Shown in pieces: positions 55,544 to 63,938 of a DNA stretch of 64,000 bases. Position numbers and translations under genes: made by a program. Each line of letters begins with the position of its first letter. Within the stretch, counting starts at the first letter, position 1. Below the pieces are notes generated by a model. It was not told the DNA's origin. It saw nothing but the letters and a program-made list of their open reading frames with translations, and did no database searches. The stretch is from positions 1,178,001-1,242,000 of the forward strand of contig CAWCPX010000005.1 of assembly GCA_963797605.1 (NCBI GenBank), read 5' to 3'. The DNA is from DASQPR01 sp963797605 (GTDB lineage Bacteria > Actinomycetota > Actinomycetes > Mycobacteriales > Micromonosporaceae).

Positions 55544-55719
55544 CGACGCGACCGATTCAATGATCAACCTTCGCCTGTGGATAGTGACGCATCGTGATCG
55601 GCGCGCGAACAAGGCCACCGTGACTCTTTGTCACCGACATCCGATCGCGCGGCGCATCCACCGAACGGTGGCTCCCGAGTGTCGCCACTGCTCATGGGGT
55701 GTCTGACTTCTCGGCGGCA

Positions 55720-55832
55720 TATGGGGTTCGAGCCGCTTTGCTCTGCTCACTTCGAGGCCACACAACGAGATCCGATTACGAAGAGTTGCTGTAGCCGTGG
55801 AGTGAGCAGAGCAAAGCGCGCCGCACCCTATA
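55720..55832. repeat. Inverted-repeat element, MITE- or REP-like
   Basis: Two 32-nt arms (55720-55751 and 55801-55832) agree at 27 of 32 positions when one is inverted, including a perfect 17-bp core GCTTTGCTCTGCTCACT. They enclose 49 bases. No coding capacity. It could be a miniature mobile element, a dispersed palindromic repeat or a structured RNA. Confidence 0.6.
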
Positions 55833-55877
55833 CAACTGGTCCGAGGGAAAGTGACCGACAGTGACGCAACGACGGCC

Positions 55878-55905
55878 CGGCGACGGCAGGGAGAGCGCGT
55901 CGCCG
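55878..55905 (-). terminator. Hairpin after hemB
   Basis: Eight-bp perfect arms CGGCGACG / CGTCGCCG with a 12-nt loop, 11 nt after the hemB stop. Modest candidate for the end of the rex-hem operon. Confidence 0.5.
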
Positions 55906-55916
55906 ATGCCGACCGG

Positions 55917-56900
55917 TTAGAAACGCTCGCGTAGCAGTTTCGCGACTTCGGCCGCCCAGTAGGTCAGAATGATCGACCCACCGGCCCGCCGAATAGACAT
56001 CAGCGTTTCGAGCATGACCCGCTCACGGTCGATCCATCCGTTGGCCGCGGCGGCCTCGACCATCGCGTACTCGCCGGAAACCTGGTAGGCGGCGACCGGC
56101 ACGTCCACCGACGCGGCCACGGCGGCCAGCACGTCGAGGTAGGGCAGCGCCGGCTTCACCATCACGATGTCCGCGCCCTCGGCGACGTCGAGCGCGACCT
56201 CACGCAGCGCCTCGCGCAGGTTCGCGGGGTCCTGCTGGTAGGTGCGACGGTCGCCCTCCAACGCCGACTCCACCGCCTCACGGAAGGGACCATAAAAGGC
56301 AGAGGCATATTTGGCCGCGTACGCGAGGATCGTCACATCGGTGTACCCGGCCTCGTCGAGCGCTTTCCGGGTAACGCCGACCTGGCCGTCCATCATTCCG
56401 GACGTGCCGACCATGTGCACGCCGGCGGCCGCTTGAGCCACCGCCATCTCGGCGTAACGCTCGAGCGTCGCGTCGTTGTCCACGCTGCCGTCGGCCGCGA
56501 GCACACCGCAGTGGCCGTGTGACGTGAACTCGTCGAGGCAGAGGTCGCTCATGACCACCGTGGCGTCGCCGACCTCGGCGATCACGTCCTGGATCGCGAC
56601 GTTGAGGATGCCCTCGGGATCGGTGCCGCCCGAACCCACGGCATCGCGCGTGAGCGGCACGCCGTAGAGCATGATGCCGCCAACGCCTTCGCGGACCGCC
56701 TCGGCGGCGGCTTTACGCAACGACTCCCGCGAGTGCTGCACGATGCCGGGCAGCGACGCGATCGGACGCGGCTCGGTGAGCCCTTCCCGGACGAACATCG
56801 GCAACACGAGCTGCGCCGGCGCGATGTGGGTCTCGGAGACGAGCCGGCGCAGTGGCTCCGACGTGCGCAGACGCCGGGGCCGGACGGTGGGGAATGTCAT
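55917..56900 (-). CDS. hemB: Porphobilinogen synthase (delta-aminolevulinate dehydratase)
   Basis: HemB condenses two aminolevulinates into porphobilinogen. The 327-residue enzyme has the two active-site lysines (AAKYASAFYGPFREA and MVKPALPYLD) and the metal-binding segment SDLCLDEFTSHGHCG. There the middle ligand is Asp in place of Cys, a mixed type seen in Actinobacteria that may alter zinc dependence. It is last in rex-hemA-hemC-hemD-hemB, 22 nt after hemD, with a GGGGG Shine-Dalgarno. Confidence 0.97.
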   Translation of the reverse strand: MTFPTVRPRRLRTSEPLRRLVSETHIAPAQLVLPMFVREGLTEPRPIASLPGIVQHSRESLRKAAAEAVREGVGGIMLYGVPLTRDAVGSGGTDPEGILNVAIQDVIAEVGDATVVMSDLCLDEFTSHGHCGVLAADGSVDNDATLERYAEMAVAQAAAGVHMVGTSGMMDGQVGVTRKALDEAGYTDVTILAYAAKYASAFYGPFREAVESALEGDRRTYQQDPANLREALREVALDVAEGADIVMVKPALPYLDVLAAVAASVDVPVAAYQVSGEYAMVEAAAANGWIDRERVMLETLMSIRRAGGSIILTYWAAEVAKLLRERF

Positions 56901-56922
56901 GGGGACCCCCTATCGAGAAGGA

Positions 56923-58503
56923 CTAGCGGAACCGGAGCGCGGTCGGACCCTGCACCTTCGAGCCACGGCGCGACTTCGCCGGCATCGCGGCCAGCTTCTC
57001 GCGCAACTCGACGGCGTACGCGGCCAGCGCCTCGACGAGGTCGGGCACCGATGCGTGACCGGGCTGGGCGTCGACCCGCAGGCCGAACTCCGCCGCTGTC
57101 TCCGCGGTCTTCGGACCGATCACCGCGACGACCGTGCGGGCGTGCGGCTTGCCGGCGATGCCGACCAGGTTGCGGACGGTCGACGAGGACGTGAAGAGCA
57201 CGGCGTCGAAGCCACCGGACTTGATCGCGTCACGGATCTCGGCGGCCGGCGGTGCAGCGCGGACCGTGCGGTAGGCCGTGACGTCGTCGACCTCCCAGCC
57301 GCGCTCGGTCAGGCCGGCGGCCAGGGTCTCGGTCGCGATGTCGGCCCGCGGCAGCAGCACCCGGCCGACCGGGTCGAGGATCTCGTCGTGCGGCGAGAAC
57401 TCGGCGAGCAGGCCCTCGGACGACTGGTCGCCGCTCGGGATCAGCTCCGGCTGGATCCCGAACGCGCGGACGGCGTCGGCCGTGGTCTCGCCGATGCATG
57501 CGATCTTCACGCCGCCGAAATGACGGGCGTCGAGACCGTGCTCGGCGAACTTCTCCCAGACGGCCCGGACGGCGTTGACCGAGGTGAAGATCACCCAGGC
57601 GTACCGGCCGTCGACGAGACCCTTGATCGCGCGTTCCATCTGCGCCGGTGTACGCGGCGGCTCGACCGCGATCGTCGGCACCTCGCACGGGATCGCGCCG
57701 TAGGTGCGCAGCAGGTCGCTCATGACGCCCGCCTGCTCCTTGGTGCGTGGCACGAGCACCTTCCAGCCGTAGAGCGGACGGTTCTCCCACCAGCTCAGCT
57801 TGTCGCGGTGGCTGACGCCGGCACCGATGCTCAGCACGACCCGGCCGGAGAAGCCGAGGGACGCGGCGACCACGCTGTCGACCGACGACGTCGTCGTGTA
57901 CTGCGTCTCGCCGGTGCCGTCGCCGGTGATCGCGACGGGCGCGGACGGCTCGACGCCGCAGGCCAGCAAGCCGTCACGGACAGCCGCCAGGTCACCGGCG
58001 TCGACCGCGAGCGCGACCGAGCCACGGGCCGCGGCGGCGGCGAGCGCGTCGAAGTCCAGCGTGTTCACGTCGTCGACGTCGGCCGAGGTGCGTACGCCGG
58101 TCAGTGGCACACCCGCGTACGTCGCGACACCGGCCGCCTGACCGACACCCGGGACGACCTCGAACGGCACCGCCGTGCGGGCAACCGCCTGCACTTCCTT
58201 GACCACGGAGTCGTGCCCGAACGGGTCACCGGCGATGAGGTGCACCGCGCGGAGCCCGGAGCGCGCCGCGGACAGCAGCACCTTCGCGACATCGCCGGGG
58301 GCGCCCTCAGCGGGACTGAACTCGGCCTGTTCGCCGGTGATCTCCTTGATCGCTTCGAGCATCGGAGCCGGCACGCTCCGGTCGAAGACGACGTGGTCGA
58401 CACCGTCGAGGGCGTCGTAGGCGCGGCGGGTCAGCAGACCCGGGTCGCCGGGGCCGGCACCGACGAAGCTGATGCGGCCGGTGGTCTTGCGGGTGCGGGT
58501 CAT
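56923..58503 (-). CDS. hemD: Uroporphyrinogen-III synthase fused to a CobA/SUMT-like domain
   Basis: 526 residues in two parts. The first ~245 follow the uroporphyrinogen methyltransferase fold (RISFVGAGPGDPGLLTRRAY), but the usual GDPFxFGRGGEE is AGDPFGHDSVVKEVQ, so methyltransferase activity is doubtful. From about residue 250 the HemD domain (GWKVLVPRTKEQAGVMSDLL, FDAVLFTSSSTVRNLVGIAG) inverts and closes the tetrapyrrole ring. The same fusion is found in mycobacteria (Rv0511). The start overlaps the hemC stop by 4 nt (ATGA). Confidence 0.93.
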   Translation of the reverse strand: MTRTRKTTGRISFVGAGPGDPGLLTRRAYDALDGVDHVVFDRSVPAPMLEAIKEITGEQAEFSPAEGAPGDVAKVLLSAARSGLRAVHLIAGDPFGHDSVVKEVQAVARTAVPFEVVPGVGQAAGVATYAGVPLTGVRTSADVDDVNTLDFDALAAAAARGSVALAVDAGDLAAVRDGLLACGVEPSAPVAITGDGTGETQYTTTSSVDSVVAASLGFSGRVVLSIGAGVSHRDKLSWWENRPLYGWKVLVPRTKEQAGVMSDLLRTYGAIPCEVPTIAVEPPRTPAQMERAIKGLVDGRYAWVIFTSVNAVRAVWEKFAEHGLDARHFGGVKIACIGETTADAVRAFGIQPELIPSGDQSSEGLLAEFSPHDEILDPVGRVLLPRADIATETLAAGLTERGWEVDDVTAYRTVRAAPPAAEIRDAIKSGGFDAVLFTSSSTVRNLVGIAGKPHARTVVAVIGPKTAETAAEFGLRVDAQPGHASVPDLVEALAAYAVELREKLAAMPAKSRRGSKVQGPTALRFR

Positions 58504-59528
58504 TGCTGCACTCCCAGTACATTGTCGGCACCAGCGGCGAGAAGATCGGCGGCGAGTTGCCGACCGAGCGCCTCGGCGCTGGTGAGCGTCCCGGTGCGCG
58601 TCATCCGAAGGGCAATCCGCCCGTCGAGGCTATAGACGGCACCGCGCATGTGAATCTCGAGCTCGCCCCCACCGGCGGCGTTACCGCCGTCGTTGGTGCC
58701 GGCGGACTCGATCGTGGACATCGATTTCGAGGATCGAGATTGTGCGGATAAAGCGTCCGGGCCGAAGGGTGTCTGCGTGACCGTGCGGCGCACCTCGGCG
58801 AGCCCGGCGACCGGCGCGGAACAGCCGGCTTCCAGGGCCGCGAGCATCGCGCGCTCGGCCAAGACCGCACCCCGGCTGGCCGGGTCATCGAGCAGCGCGA
58901 GCAGCTCGAGCACTTCCGGGTCGTCGGCGCGGCACTCGATCGCGAGTGCGCCCTGTGCCGGAGCCGGCAGCATGAGCGACGGATCGAGGATCTCGGTGAT
59001 CTCACCGGCGCGGCCGAGCCGGGCCAGACCGGCGCGCGCCACGATGATCGCGTCGAGTTCGCCGTCGGCGACCTTGCGCAGCCGCGTGTCGACGTTGCCC
59101 CGGATCGGCACCGTCTTGATCGGGAGGCCGAGCGCCCGGAGGGCCGCGATGCGCCGGACCGCGCCGGTGCCGATGAGGGCACCCGCCGGAAGCTGCGTCA
59201 GCGTGAACCCGTCGCGGGCGACGAGCGCGTCGCGCGGGTCTTCCCGTTGCGGAATCGCGGCGATCTGTAGCCCGTCGGCCGGTGCCGTGGGCAGGTCTTT
59301 GTACGAGTGAACCGCGAAGTCGATCTCCTTGGCGGCCAACGCCTCGCGCAGCGCCGACACGAACACGCCGACGCCCAGCCCGGCGACCGGTGCGCTGGAA
59401 CGGTCGCCGGCCGTGACGATCGGGACGAGTTCGACGTCGCGACCGGTGGCCTTACGGATCGAGTCGGCGACGAGCCCGCTCTGCGCGAGTGCGAGCGTGC
59501 TGCCTCTGGTGCCCAGGCGCAACGTCAT
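58500..59528 (-). CDS. hemC: Hydroxymethylbilane synthase with an unusual insertion
   Basis: HemC polymerises four porphobilinogens on a dipyrromethane cofactor attached to Cys236 (EAGCSAPVAG). The 342-residue enzyme has the usual RLGTRGSTLALAQSGLVAD start, HSYKDLP and RRIAALRAL arginines. About 40 residues (247-288), rich in Ser, Thr, Asn and Gly, are inserted in the third domain right after the cofactor loop. The frame is intact and the flanking strands resume normally (ELEIHMRGAVYSLDG). Overlaps hemA and hemD by 4 nt. Confidence 0.95.
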   Translation of the reverse strand: MTLRLGTRGSTLALAQSGLVADSIRKATGRDVELVPIVTAGDRSSAPVAGLGVGVFVSALREALAAKEIDFAVHSYKDLPTAPADGLQIAAIPQREDPRDALVARDGFTLTQLPAGALIGTGAVRRIAALRALGLPIKTVPIRGNVDTRLRKVADGELDAIIVARAGLARLGRAGEITEILDPSLMLPAPAQGALAIECRADDPEVLELLALLDDPASRGAVLAERAMLAALEAGCSAPVAGLAEVRRTVTQTPFGPDALSAQSRSSKSMSTIESAGTNDGGNAAGGGELEIHMRGAVYSLDGRIALRMTRTGTLTSAEALGRQLAADLLAAGADNVLGVQQ

Positions 59529-60838
59529 GACAATCCCCCGTCGGTCACATCGGCCGGCACGTCGCCGACCGTTTTCGCGGTCGGCGGCACGTCGAGGTCG
59601 AACAGCTCGCGCAGCAGCGCCGTGTAGCGGTCGCCGCCCGGACCGGCGGCGAGCTCGCGGACCCGCACGGTCGGGGAGTGCAACAACCGCTGCACGATGC
59701 GGTGGACGGTCTGGGCCACGTCGGCGCGCTGGTCTTCGGTGAAGTCGGCACGCCGCTGGTGCAGCCGGTGCAACTCGGTCGCCACGACGTCGTCGGCCTG
59801 TGCCCGCAACGCGGCGACGGTCGGCGCCACTTCCGCCCCGCGCAGCATCAACTGGAACGCGTCGACCTCGGCGGCCACGATGGACTCGACCGCGACCTCG
59901 TCGGCCAGCAGCGGGTCGGACGTCTTTCCATCACGAATCGCGGTGGCCAGGCGCTCCATGTCGAGTAGCACCACACCGGGCACGTCACCGACGGCCGCTT
60001 CGACATCGCGAGGGACGGCGAGGTCAAGAACCACGAGGGGCCCGACGACGTCGTCACGCCCAAGCACGTGGCCCGGGGCGGCGGTGGCGCAGATGACGAG
60101 GTCGACGTCCGCGACGGCGGCGGCCAGATCGTCGAATGGCACCGCGGTCGCGCCGTGCAACTCGGCCAGGCGGTCGGCTCGGACGGCGTCGCGGTTCGTG
60201 ATGAACGTCTGCCCGGCACCGCTGCGGCGCAACGTGGCGAGGGCGAGTGCGCCCATCGAGCCGGCACCGATCACGAGCGCGCGGGACCCGCCGATGGCAC
60301 CGGTGGGCAGGTGCTCGGCGGCCTGTGCGAGCGCCGCGGTGACGACGTTGCGGCCGGCCCGGTCGATGTCGGTCTCGGCGTGGGCCCGCTTGCCGACGCG
60401 GAGCGCCTGCTGCATCAGGTCGTGGATCAGCCGCCCGGCGGTGTCGCGTTCGGTGGCGAGCGCGTACGCGTCGCGAAGCTGTCCGAGGATCTGCGCCTCG
60501 CCGACGACCATCGAGTCGAGGCCGGTCGCCACTCGGAACGCGTGCCGCGCCGCGTCGGAGTCGAAGTGCACGTACATGTGCGGGGCCAGATCGGCCGGTG
60601 TGGCGCCGAGGCGGGCGGCCAGCACGGCGGCGATGTCGGCCAGGCCGCCGTGGAACGCGGTCACGCCGGCGTAGATCTCGACCCGGTTGCAGGTCGACAG
60701 GACCATGGCCTCGCCGATGAACGGCTGGCCCATCAAGTCGGTGAGGAGGTGGGGGGTTTCGTCGGTGGACGCGGAGAGCCGTTCGAGAACAGCCACGCTC
60801 GCGGTGCGATGGGAAACGCCTACGACCAACAGATTCAC
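59525..60838 (-). CDS. hemA: Glutamyl-tRNA reductase
   Basis: HemA reduces the glutamate on tRNA-Glu to glutamate semialdehyde, the committed step of the C5 heme pathway, with NADPH. The 437-residue enzyme has GVSHRTASVAVLERL, the nucleophile Cys50 in LSTCNRVEIYA, EAQILGQLRDAYALA and the NADPH-binding VIGAGSMGALALATLRR. The C-terminal dimerisation helix is complete. Start and stop overlap rex and hemC by 4 nt each, so the whole set is translationally coupled. Confidence 0.97.
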   Translation of the reverse strand: MNLLVVGVSHRTASVAVLERLSASTDETPHLLTDLMGQPFIGEAMVLSTCNRVEIYAGVTAFHGGLADIAAVLAARLGATPADLAPHMYVHFDSDAARHAFRVATGLDSMVVGEAQILGQLRDAYALATERDTAGRLIHDLMQQALRVGKRAHAETDIDRAGRNVVTAALAQAAEHLPTGAIGGSRALVIGAGSMGALALATLRRSGAGQTFITNRDAVRADRLAELHGATAVPFDDLAAAVADVDLVICATAAPGHVLGRDDVVGPLVVLDLAVPRDVEAAVGDVPGVVLLDMERLATAIRDGKTSDPLLADEVAVESIVAAEVDAFQLMLRGAEVAPTVAALRAQADDVVATELHRLHQRRADFTEDQRADVAQTVHRIVQRLLHSPTVRVRELAAGPGGDRYTALLRELFDLDVPPTAKTVGDVPADVTDGGLS

Positions 60839-61584
60839 GTGCCGACCGCCTCCGATGCCAGCAGCCCCGCGGTCGGCATGGCCGGCAAAGCGGTCAGCGA
60901 AGCCTTGCGGTGCTCATGAAAAGACAGGATCTGCAGCTCGATGGCGAGGTCGACCTTGCGGACGTCGACGCCCTCGGGCACTGAGAGCACACAGGGTGCG
61001 AAGTTGAGGATGCTCGTGACACCGCACGCGACCAACTCGTCGACCACGGATTGGGCGGCCGTCGCGGGCGTGGCGATGACGGCGATCGCGATGTCTTCGG
61101 CCTCGACCACGGCGGCCAGGTCGTCGATGTGGCGCACGGCGAGGCCGTTGATCTGCTCGCCGACGTGAGCCGGATCGGCGTCGAACAGGGCGGCGATGCG
61201 GAACCCGCGACTCGCGAACCCTGCGTAACCGGCGAGGGCGTGACCGAGATTACCGACACCGACCAGCGCGACCGCCCGGCGGTGCGTGAGCCCGAGGATG
61301 TATTCGATCTGCTCGATGAGCATGGCAACGTCATAACCGACGCCACGGGTGCCGTAAGACCCCAGATGGGACAGATCTTTACGAAGTTTCGCCGAGTTGA
61401 CACCGGCCGCACCGGCCAGGCCCTCGCTCGATACCGTGTAGTGGCCGCCTTCGGCAAGGTTGTGAAGTGCGCGAAGGTATTCCGGCAGTCGGGCAACGGT
61501 CGCCTCGGGCAGGTCCGGGAACGCGGTCAAACGCTCCGGAGGTTGGTGGTCACCACCGGCCGTGCCGCTGCGCTGCTGACTCAT
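60835..61584 (-). CDS. rex: Redox-sensing repressor Rex
   Basis: Rex binds its operator when the NADH/NAD ratio is low and releases it on NADH binding. The 249-residue protein has an N-terminal winged helix (VARLPEYLRALHNLAEGGHY, GVNSAKLRKDLSHLGSYGTR) and a Rossmann domain (ALVGVGNLGHALAGYAGF). I chose ATG 61584 because CGGAG lies 6 nt upstream; ATG 61599 is an alternative. It heads the rex-hemACDB operon and, from the operator in its promoter, represses itself and heme synthesis, as in Streptomyces. Confidence 0.96.
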   Translation of the reverse strand: MSQQRSGTAGGDHQPPERLTAFPDLPEATVARLPEYLRALHNLAEGGHYTVSSEGLAGAAGVNSAKLRKDLSHLGSYGTRGVGYDVAMLIEQIEYILGLTHRRAVALVGVGNLGHALAGYAGFASRGFRIAALFDADPAHVGEQINGLAVRHIDDLAAVVEAEDIAIAVIATPATAAQSVVDELVACGVTSILNFAPCVLSVPEGVDVRKVDLAIELQILSFHEHRKASLTALPAMPTAGLLASEAVGT

Positions 61585-61704
61585 CTGACTCCGTGCCATG
61601 AAGCGAATGGACCGAGACCCTGCCAACCGGGACGCTCGCGAACAAACGGCTCCCCCGGCGCGCGAGCAGTTACGTTCCGTGTTAACGGTGCTCGCCGTAG
61701 TCAC

Positions 61705-61733
61705 AGAGTAGGCGCTTGTGAACGCGTGCACAA
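61705..61733 (-). promoter_or_regulatory. rex-hem promoter with Rex operator
   Basis: The 18-nt near-palindrome TTGTGAACGCGTGCACAA (61716-61733, plus strand) is a Rex operator, nearly identical to the Streptomyces consensus TGTGAACGCGTTCACA. Read toward rex, it supplies the -35 TTGTGC and most of a 17-nt spacer before the -10 TACTCT (61705-61710). Bound Rex would block the promoter directly. Confidence 0.88.
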
Positions 61734-61943
61734 ATCGCGATCTTGGTGCCATCGTGGGCTTCTCCCAGCCTGGACAGCGTCCACCCGCCATCGGCGATTA
61801 TGACTCAAGTCGGACCAAGCACGCCACTTGCTGAGAATTCGGCGCGTCGGCATCGAAACCGAGCCACCGGACGCCTCGATGGTGGGGTCAGCCCTACCGG
61901 CAAGACTGCGGCGCATCGGCTGGGATCGAACCCGTCCGCTCTC

Positions 61944-61949
61944 TACTGT
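61944..61949 (+). promoter_or_regulatory. -10 box, leaderless sensor kinase gene
   Basis: TACTGT, 7 nt, then ATG 61957. Confidence 0.45.
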
Positions 61950-61956
61950 CAACCAC

Positions 61957-63306
61957 ATGGCGAACGACACCCGGCCGGCCCCGGGCACCCCGGCACCACC
62001 GCTTCCGTACCCGTCGACCGTCCACGGCAACGCGTTCACCCGCATGATGCGACAGCTCGGCATCGACAGTCTGTACAACCTTCTGGCCCTGCCGATGTCG
62101 ATTGTCTCGTTTGTCCTCATCGTCACCGGGCTCAGCCTCGGCGCCGGTCTCCTCGTGATCGTCGTCGGCTTCGCGGTCCTCGCGGCCACGATGTTCATCG
62201 CGCGGGGCCTGGGCGACCTGCATCGCGTCAGCCTCGCGCCGGTCGTCCGCCGGCCGTCGGCACGACCGATCTACCCGAGATCACCAGCGGGGGCCGGTTG
62301 GTTCCGTCGCATGCTGAATCCGATGACGCAGGGGCAATCCTGGCTCGACGTGGTGGCGGGCATCCTGGATCTTCCGTTCGCGATCATCTCGTTCGTGATT
62401 ACCGTCACGTGGTGGTCGCTCGCCCTCGGCGGGGTCTCCTACGGCCTGTGGGACTGGACCATCTACCGCCACCCCGGCTCCGGCGGCGTCGTCGTCAACA
62501 ACCAGCCGCTGTCCGAATTCCTCGGCATGGGCAGCAGCGCCACCGCCCGGATCTCGCTGAACACGGCGATCGGCATCTTCTTCCTGCTGACGCTGCCCAT
62601 CGCGGTGCGGCTCGCGGCCCTGCTCCGAGCCCAGATCGCGCGGGCGCTGCTGTGCGGCGTCGCGGAAATGCGGCAACAGATCACCGGCCTGCAGGAACAG
62701 AAACAAGCGGCCGCGTCCGCCGAGGCGACGGCGCTGCGGCGCCTCGAACGCGATATTCACGACGGTCCACAGCAGCGGCTGGTACGTCTCGCGATGGACC
62801 TGGGCCGGGCCCGGCAGCAGTTCGAGACCGATCCCACGGCCGCCCGCGCCACCATCGAGGAAGCCATCGGCCAGACACGCGAGACGCTCGACGAACTGCG
62901 GGCGCTCTCCCGTGGCATCGCGCCGCCGGTGCTGACCGATCGCGGGCTTCCGAGCGCCCTGGCGGCTTTGGCGGGCCGGTCACCCGTACCCGTGGACCTC
63001 GCCATTGAACCTGGTCTTGGTCGTCTCGACGCGAACGTGGAGACCGTGACCTACTTCGTCGTCGCCGAATCCCTGACCAACGTCGCGAAGCACAGCCACG
63101 CCAGCCAGTGCACCGTGACGATCGCCCGTGGTGGCAAGCTGATCGGCATGGTGGTGGCGGACGACGGTGTCGGTGGCGCGAGCATCGCCAAGGGTCATGG
63201 TCTCGCCGGGCTCGCCGACCGGGTGCTGGCGGCCGGTGGCAAGCTGGCGGTGACGAGCCCGATCGGCGGGCCGACCGAGATTCGAGTGGAGATCCCGTGC
63301 GCGTGA
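61957..63306 (+). CDS. Two-component sensor histidine kinase, NarL-partner type
   Basis: 449 residues. Four predicted membrane helices (about 42-82, 130-165 and 200-223, with sensor-type loops) are followed by a HisKA_3 dimerisation domain with His268 in RRLERDIHDGPQQRL. A HATPase domain (SLTNVAKHSHASQCTV, VADDGVGGASIAKGHGLAGL) completes it. The sensor input is not a family I know. The response-regulator gene overlaps by 10 nt. The signal is unknown. Confidence 0.92.
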   Translation: MANDTRPAPGTPAPPLPYPSTVHGNAFTRMMRQLGIDSLYNLLALPMSIVSFVLIVTGLSLGAGLLVIVVGFAVLAATMFIARGLGDLHRVSLAPVVRRPSARPIYPRSPAGAGWFRRMLNPMTQGQSWLDVVAGILDLPFAIISFVITVTWWSLALGGVSYGLWDWTIYRHPGSGGVVVNNQPLSEFLGMGSSATARISLNTAIGIFFLLTLPIAVRLAALLRAQIARALLCGVAEMRQQITGLQEQKQAAASAEATALRRLERDIHDGPQQRLVRLAMDLGRARQQFETDPTAARATIEEAIGQTRETLDELRALSRGIAPPVLTDRGLPSALAALAGRSPVPVDLAIEPGLGRLDANVETVTYFVVAESLTNVAKHSHASQCTVTIARGGKLIGMVVADDGVGGASIAKGHGLAGLADRVLAAGGKLAVTSPIGGPTEIRVEIPCA

Positions 63307-63938
63307 TCGTCGCGGACGATTCGGTTCTGCTGCGGGAGGGCCTGATCCGGCTCCTCGCCGAGAACGGACACGAGGTCGTCGCGGCCGTCGGCGACGGGCC
63401 ATCCTTTGTGGACGCGGCGGTCCGGCACCGTCCGAACGTCTCCATCGTGGACGTCCGGATGCCGCCCTCGCACACCGACGAGGGCTTGCGCGCCGCGGTC
63501 CAGGCCCGCCGGCTCCTGCCCAAGACCCCGATCCTGGTGCTCTCGCAGTACGTCGAGGTCTCCTACGCCGACGATCTGCTGGCCGACCGGGCCGGCGCCG
63601 TCGGATACCTGCTCAAGGATCGCGTGGCCGACGTGGCCGAATTCCTCGACAATCTGGCCCGGGTCGCCGACGGTGGCACCGTGCTCGACCCGGAGGTCGT
63701 GGCGCAACTCGTCGTACGGCGGGGCCGGGTGCCGCTCGATGAGCTGACCGCCCGCGAACGCGAGGTGCTGGGCCTGATGGCCGAGGGCCGCTCGAACGGG
63801 TCGATCGCGAAGGCGCTGGTGGTGACCGACGGCGCGGTCGAGAAGCACGTCAAGAACATCTTCACCAAGCTCGACCTACCGCCTGACGACGAGCAGCACC
63901 GCCGGGTCCTAGCGGTGCTGACCTACCTGCGCGGCTGA
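63297..63938 (+). CDS. LuxR/NarL-type response regulator
   Basis: 213 residues from GTG 63297 (VRVIVADDSVLLREGLIRLL). The receiver has the acidic pair Asp7-Asp8, the phosphoacceptor Asp52 (SIVDVRMP) and Lys in YLLKDR. The output is a LuxR helix-turn-helix (LTAREREVLGLMAEGRSNGS and VVTDGAVEKHVKNIFTKLDL). It is the evident partner of the kinase just upstream. No target site is seen in the window. Confidence 0.95.
   Translation: MRVIVADDSVLLREGLIRLLAENGHEVVAAVGDGPSFVDAAVRHRPNVSIVDVRMPPSHTDEGLRAAVQARRLLPKTPILVLSQYVEVSYADDLLADRAGAVGYLLKDRVADVAEFLDNLARVADGGTVLDPEVVAQLVVRRGRVPLDELTAREREVLGLMAEGRSNGSIAKALVVTDGAVEKHVKNIFTKLDLPPDDEQHRRVLAVLTYLRG

Larger units (their letters stand above)
55544..55916. 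other. Intergenic region between the XRE gene and hemB
   Basis: About 370 bases without a credible gene. It contains a 113-nt imperfect inverted repeat (55720-55832) and a small hairpin after hemB (55878-55905). Nothing recognisable was seen in 55544-55719. Confidence 0.6.
61585..61956. other. Divergent region between rex and the sensor kinase
   Basis: About 370 bases without a credible gene. It holds the rex promoter with its Rex operator (61705-61733) and a -10 box for the kinase gene (61944-61949). Nothing convincing was found between 61740 and 61940. Confidence 0.6.

Noticed and set aside
61922..61933. GGGTTCGATCCC on the minus strand, like a tRNA T-arm
   Set aside because: No acceptor, D-arm or anticodon stem can be built around it; it is coincidence or at most a remnant.
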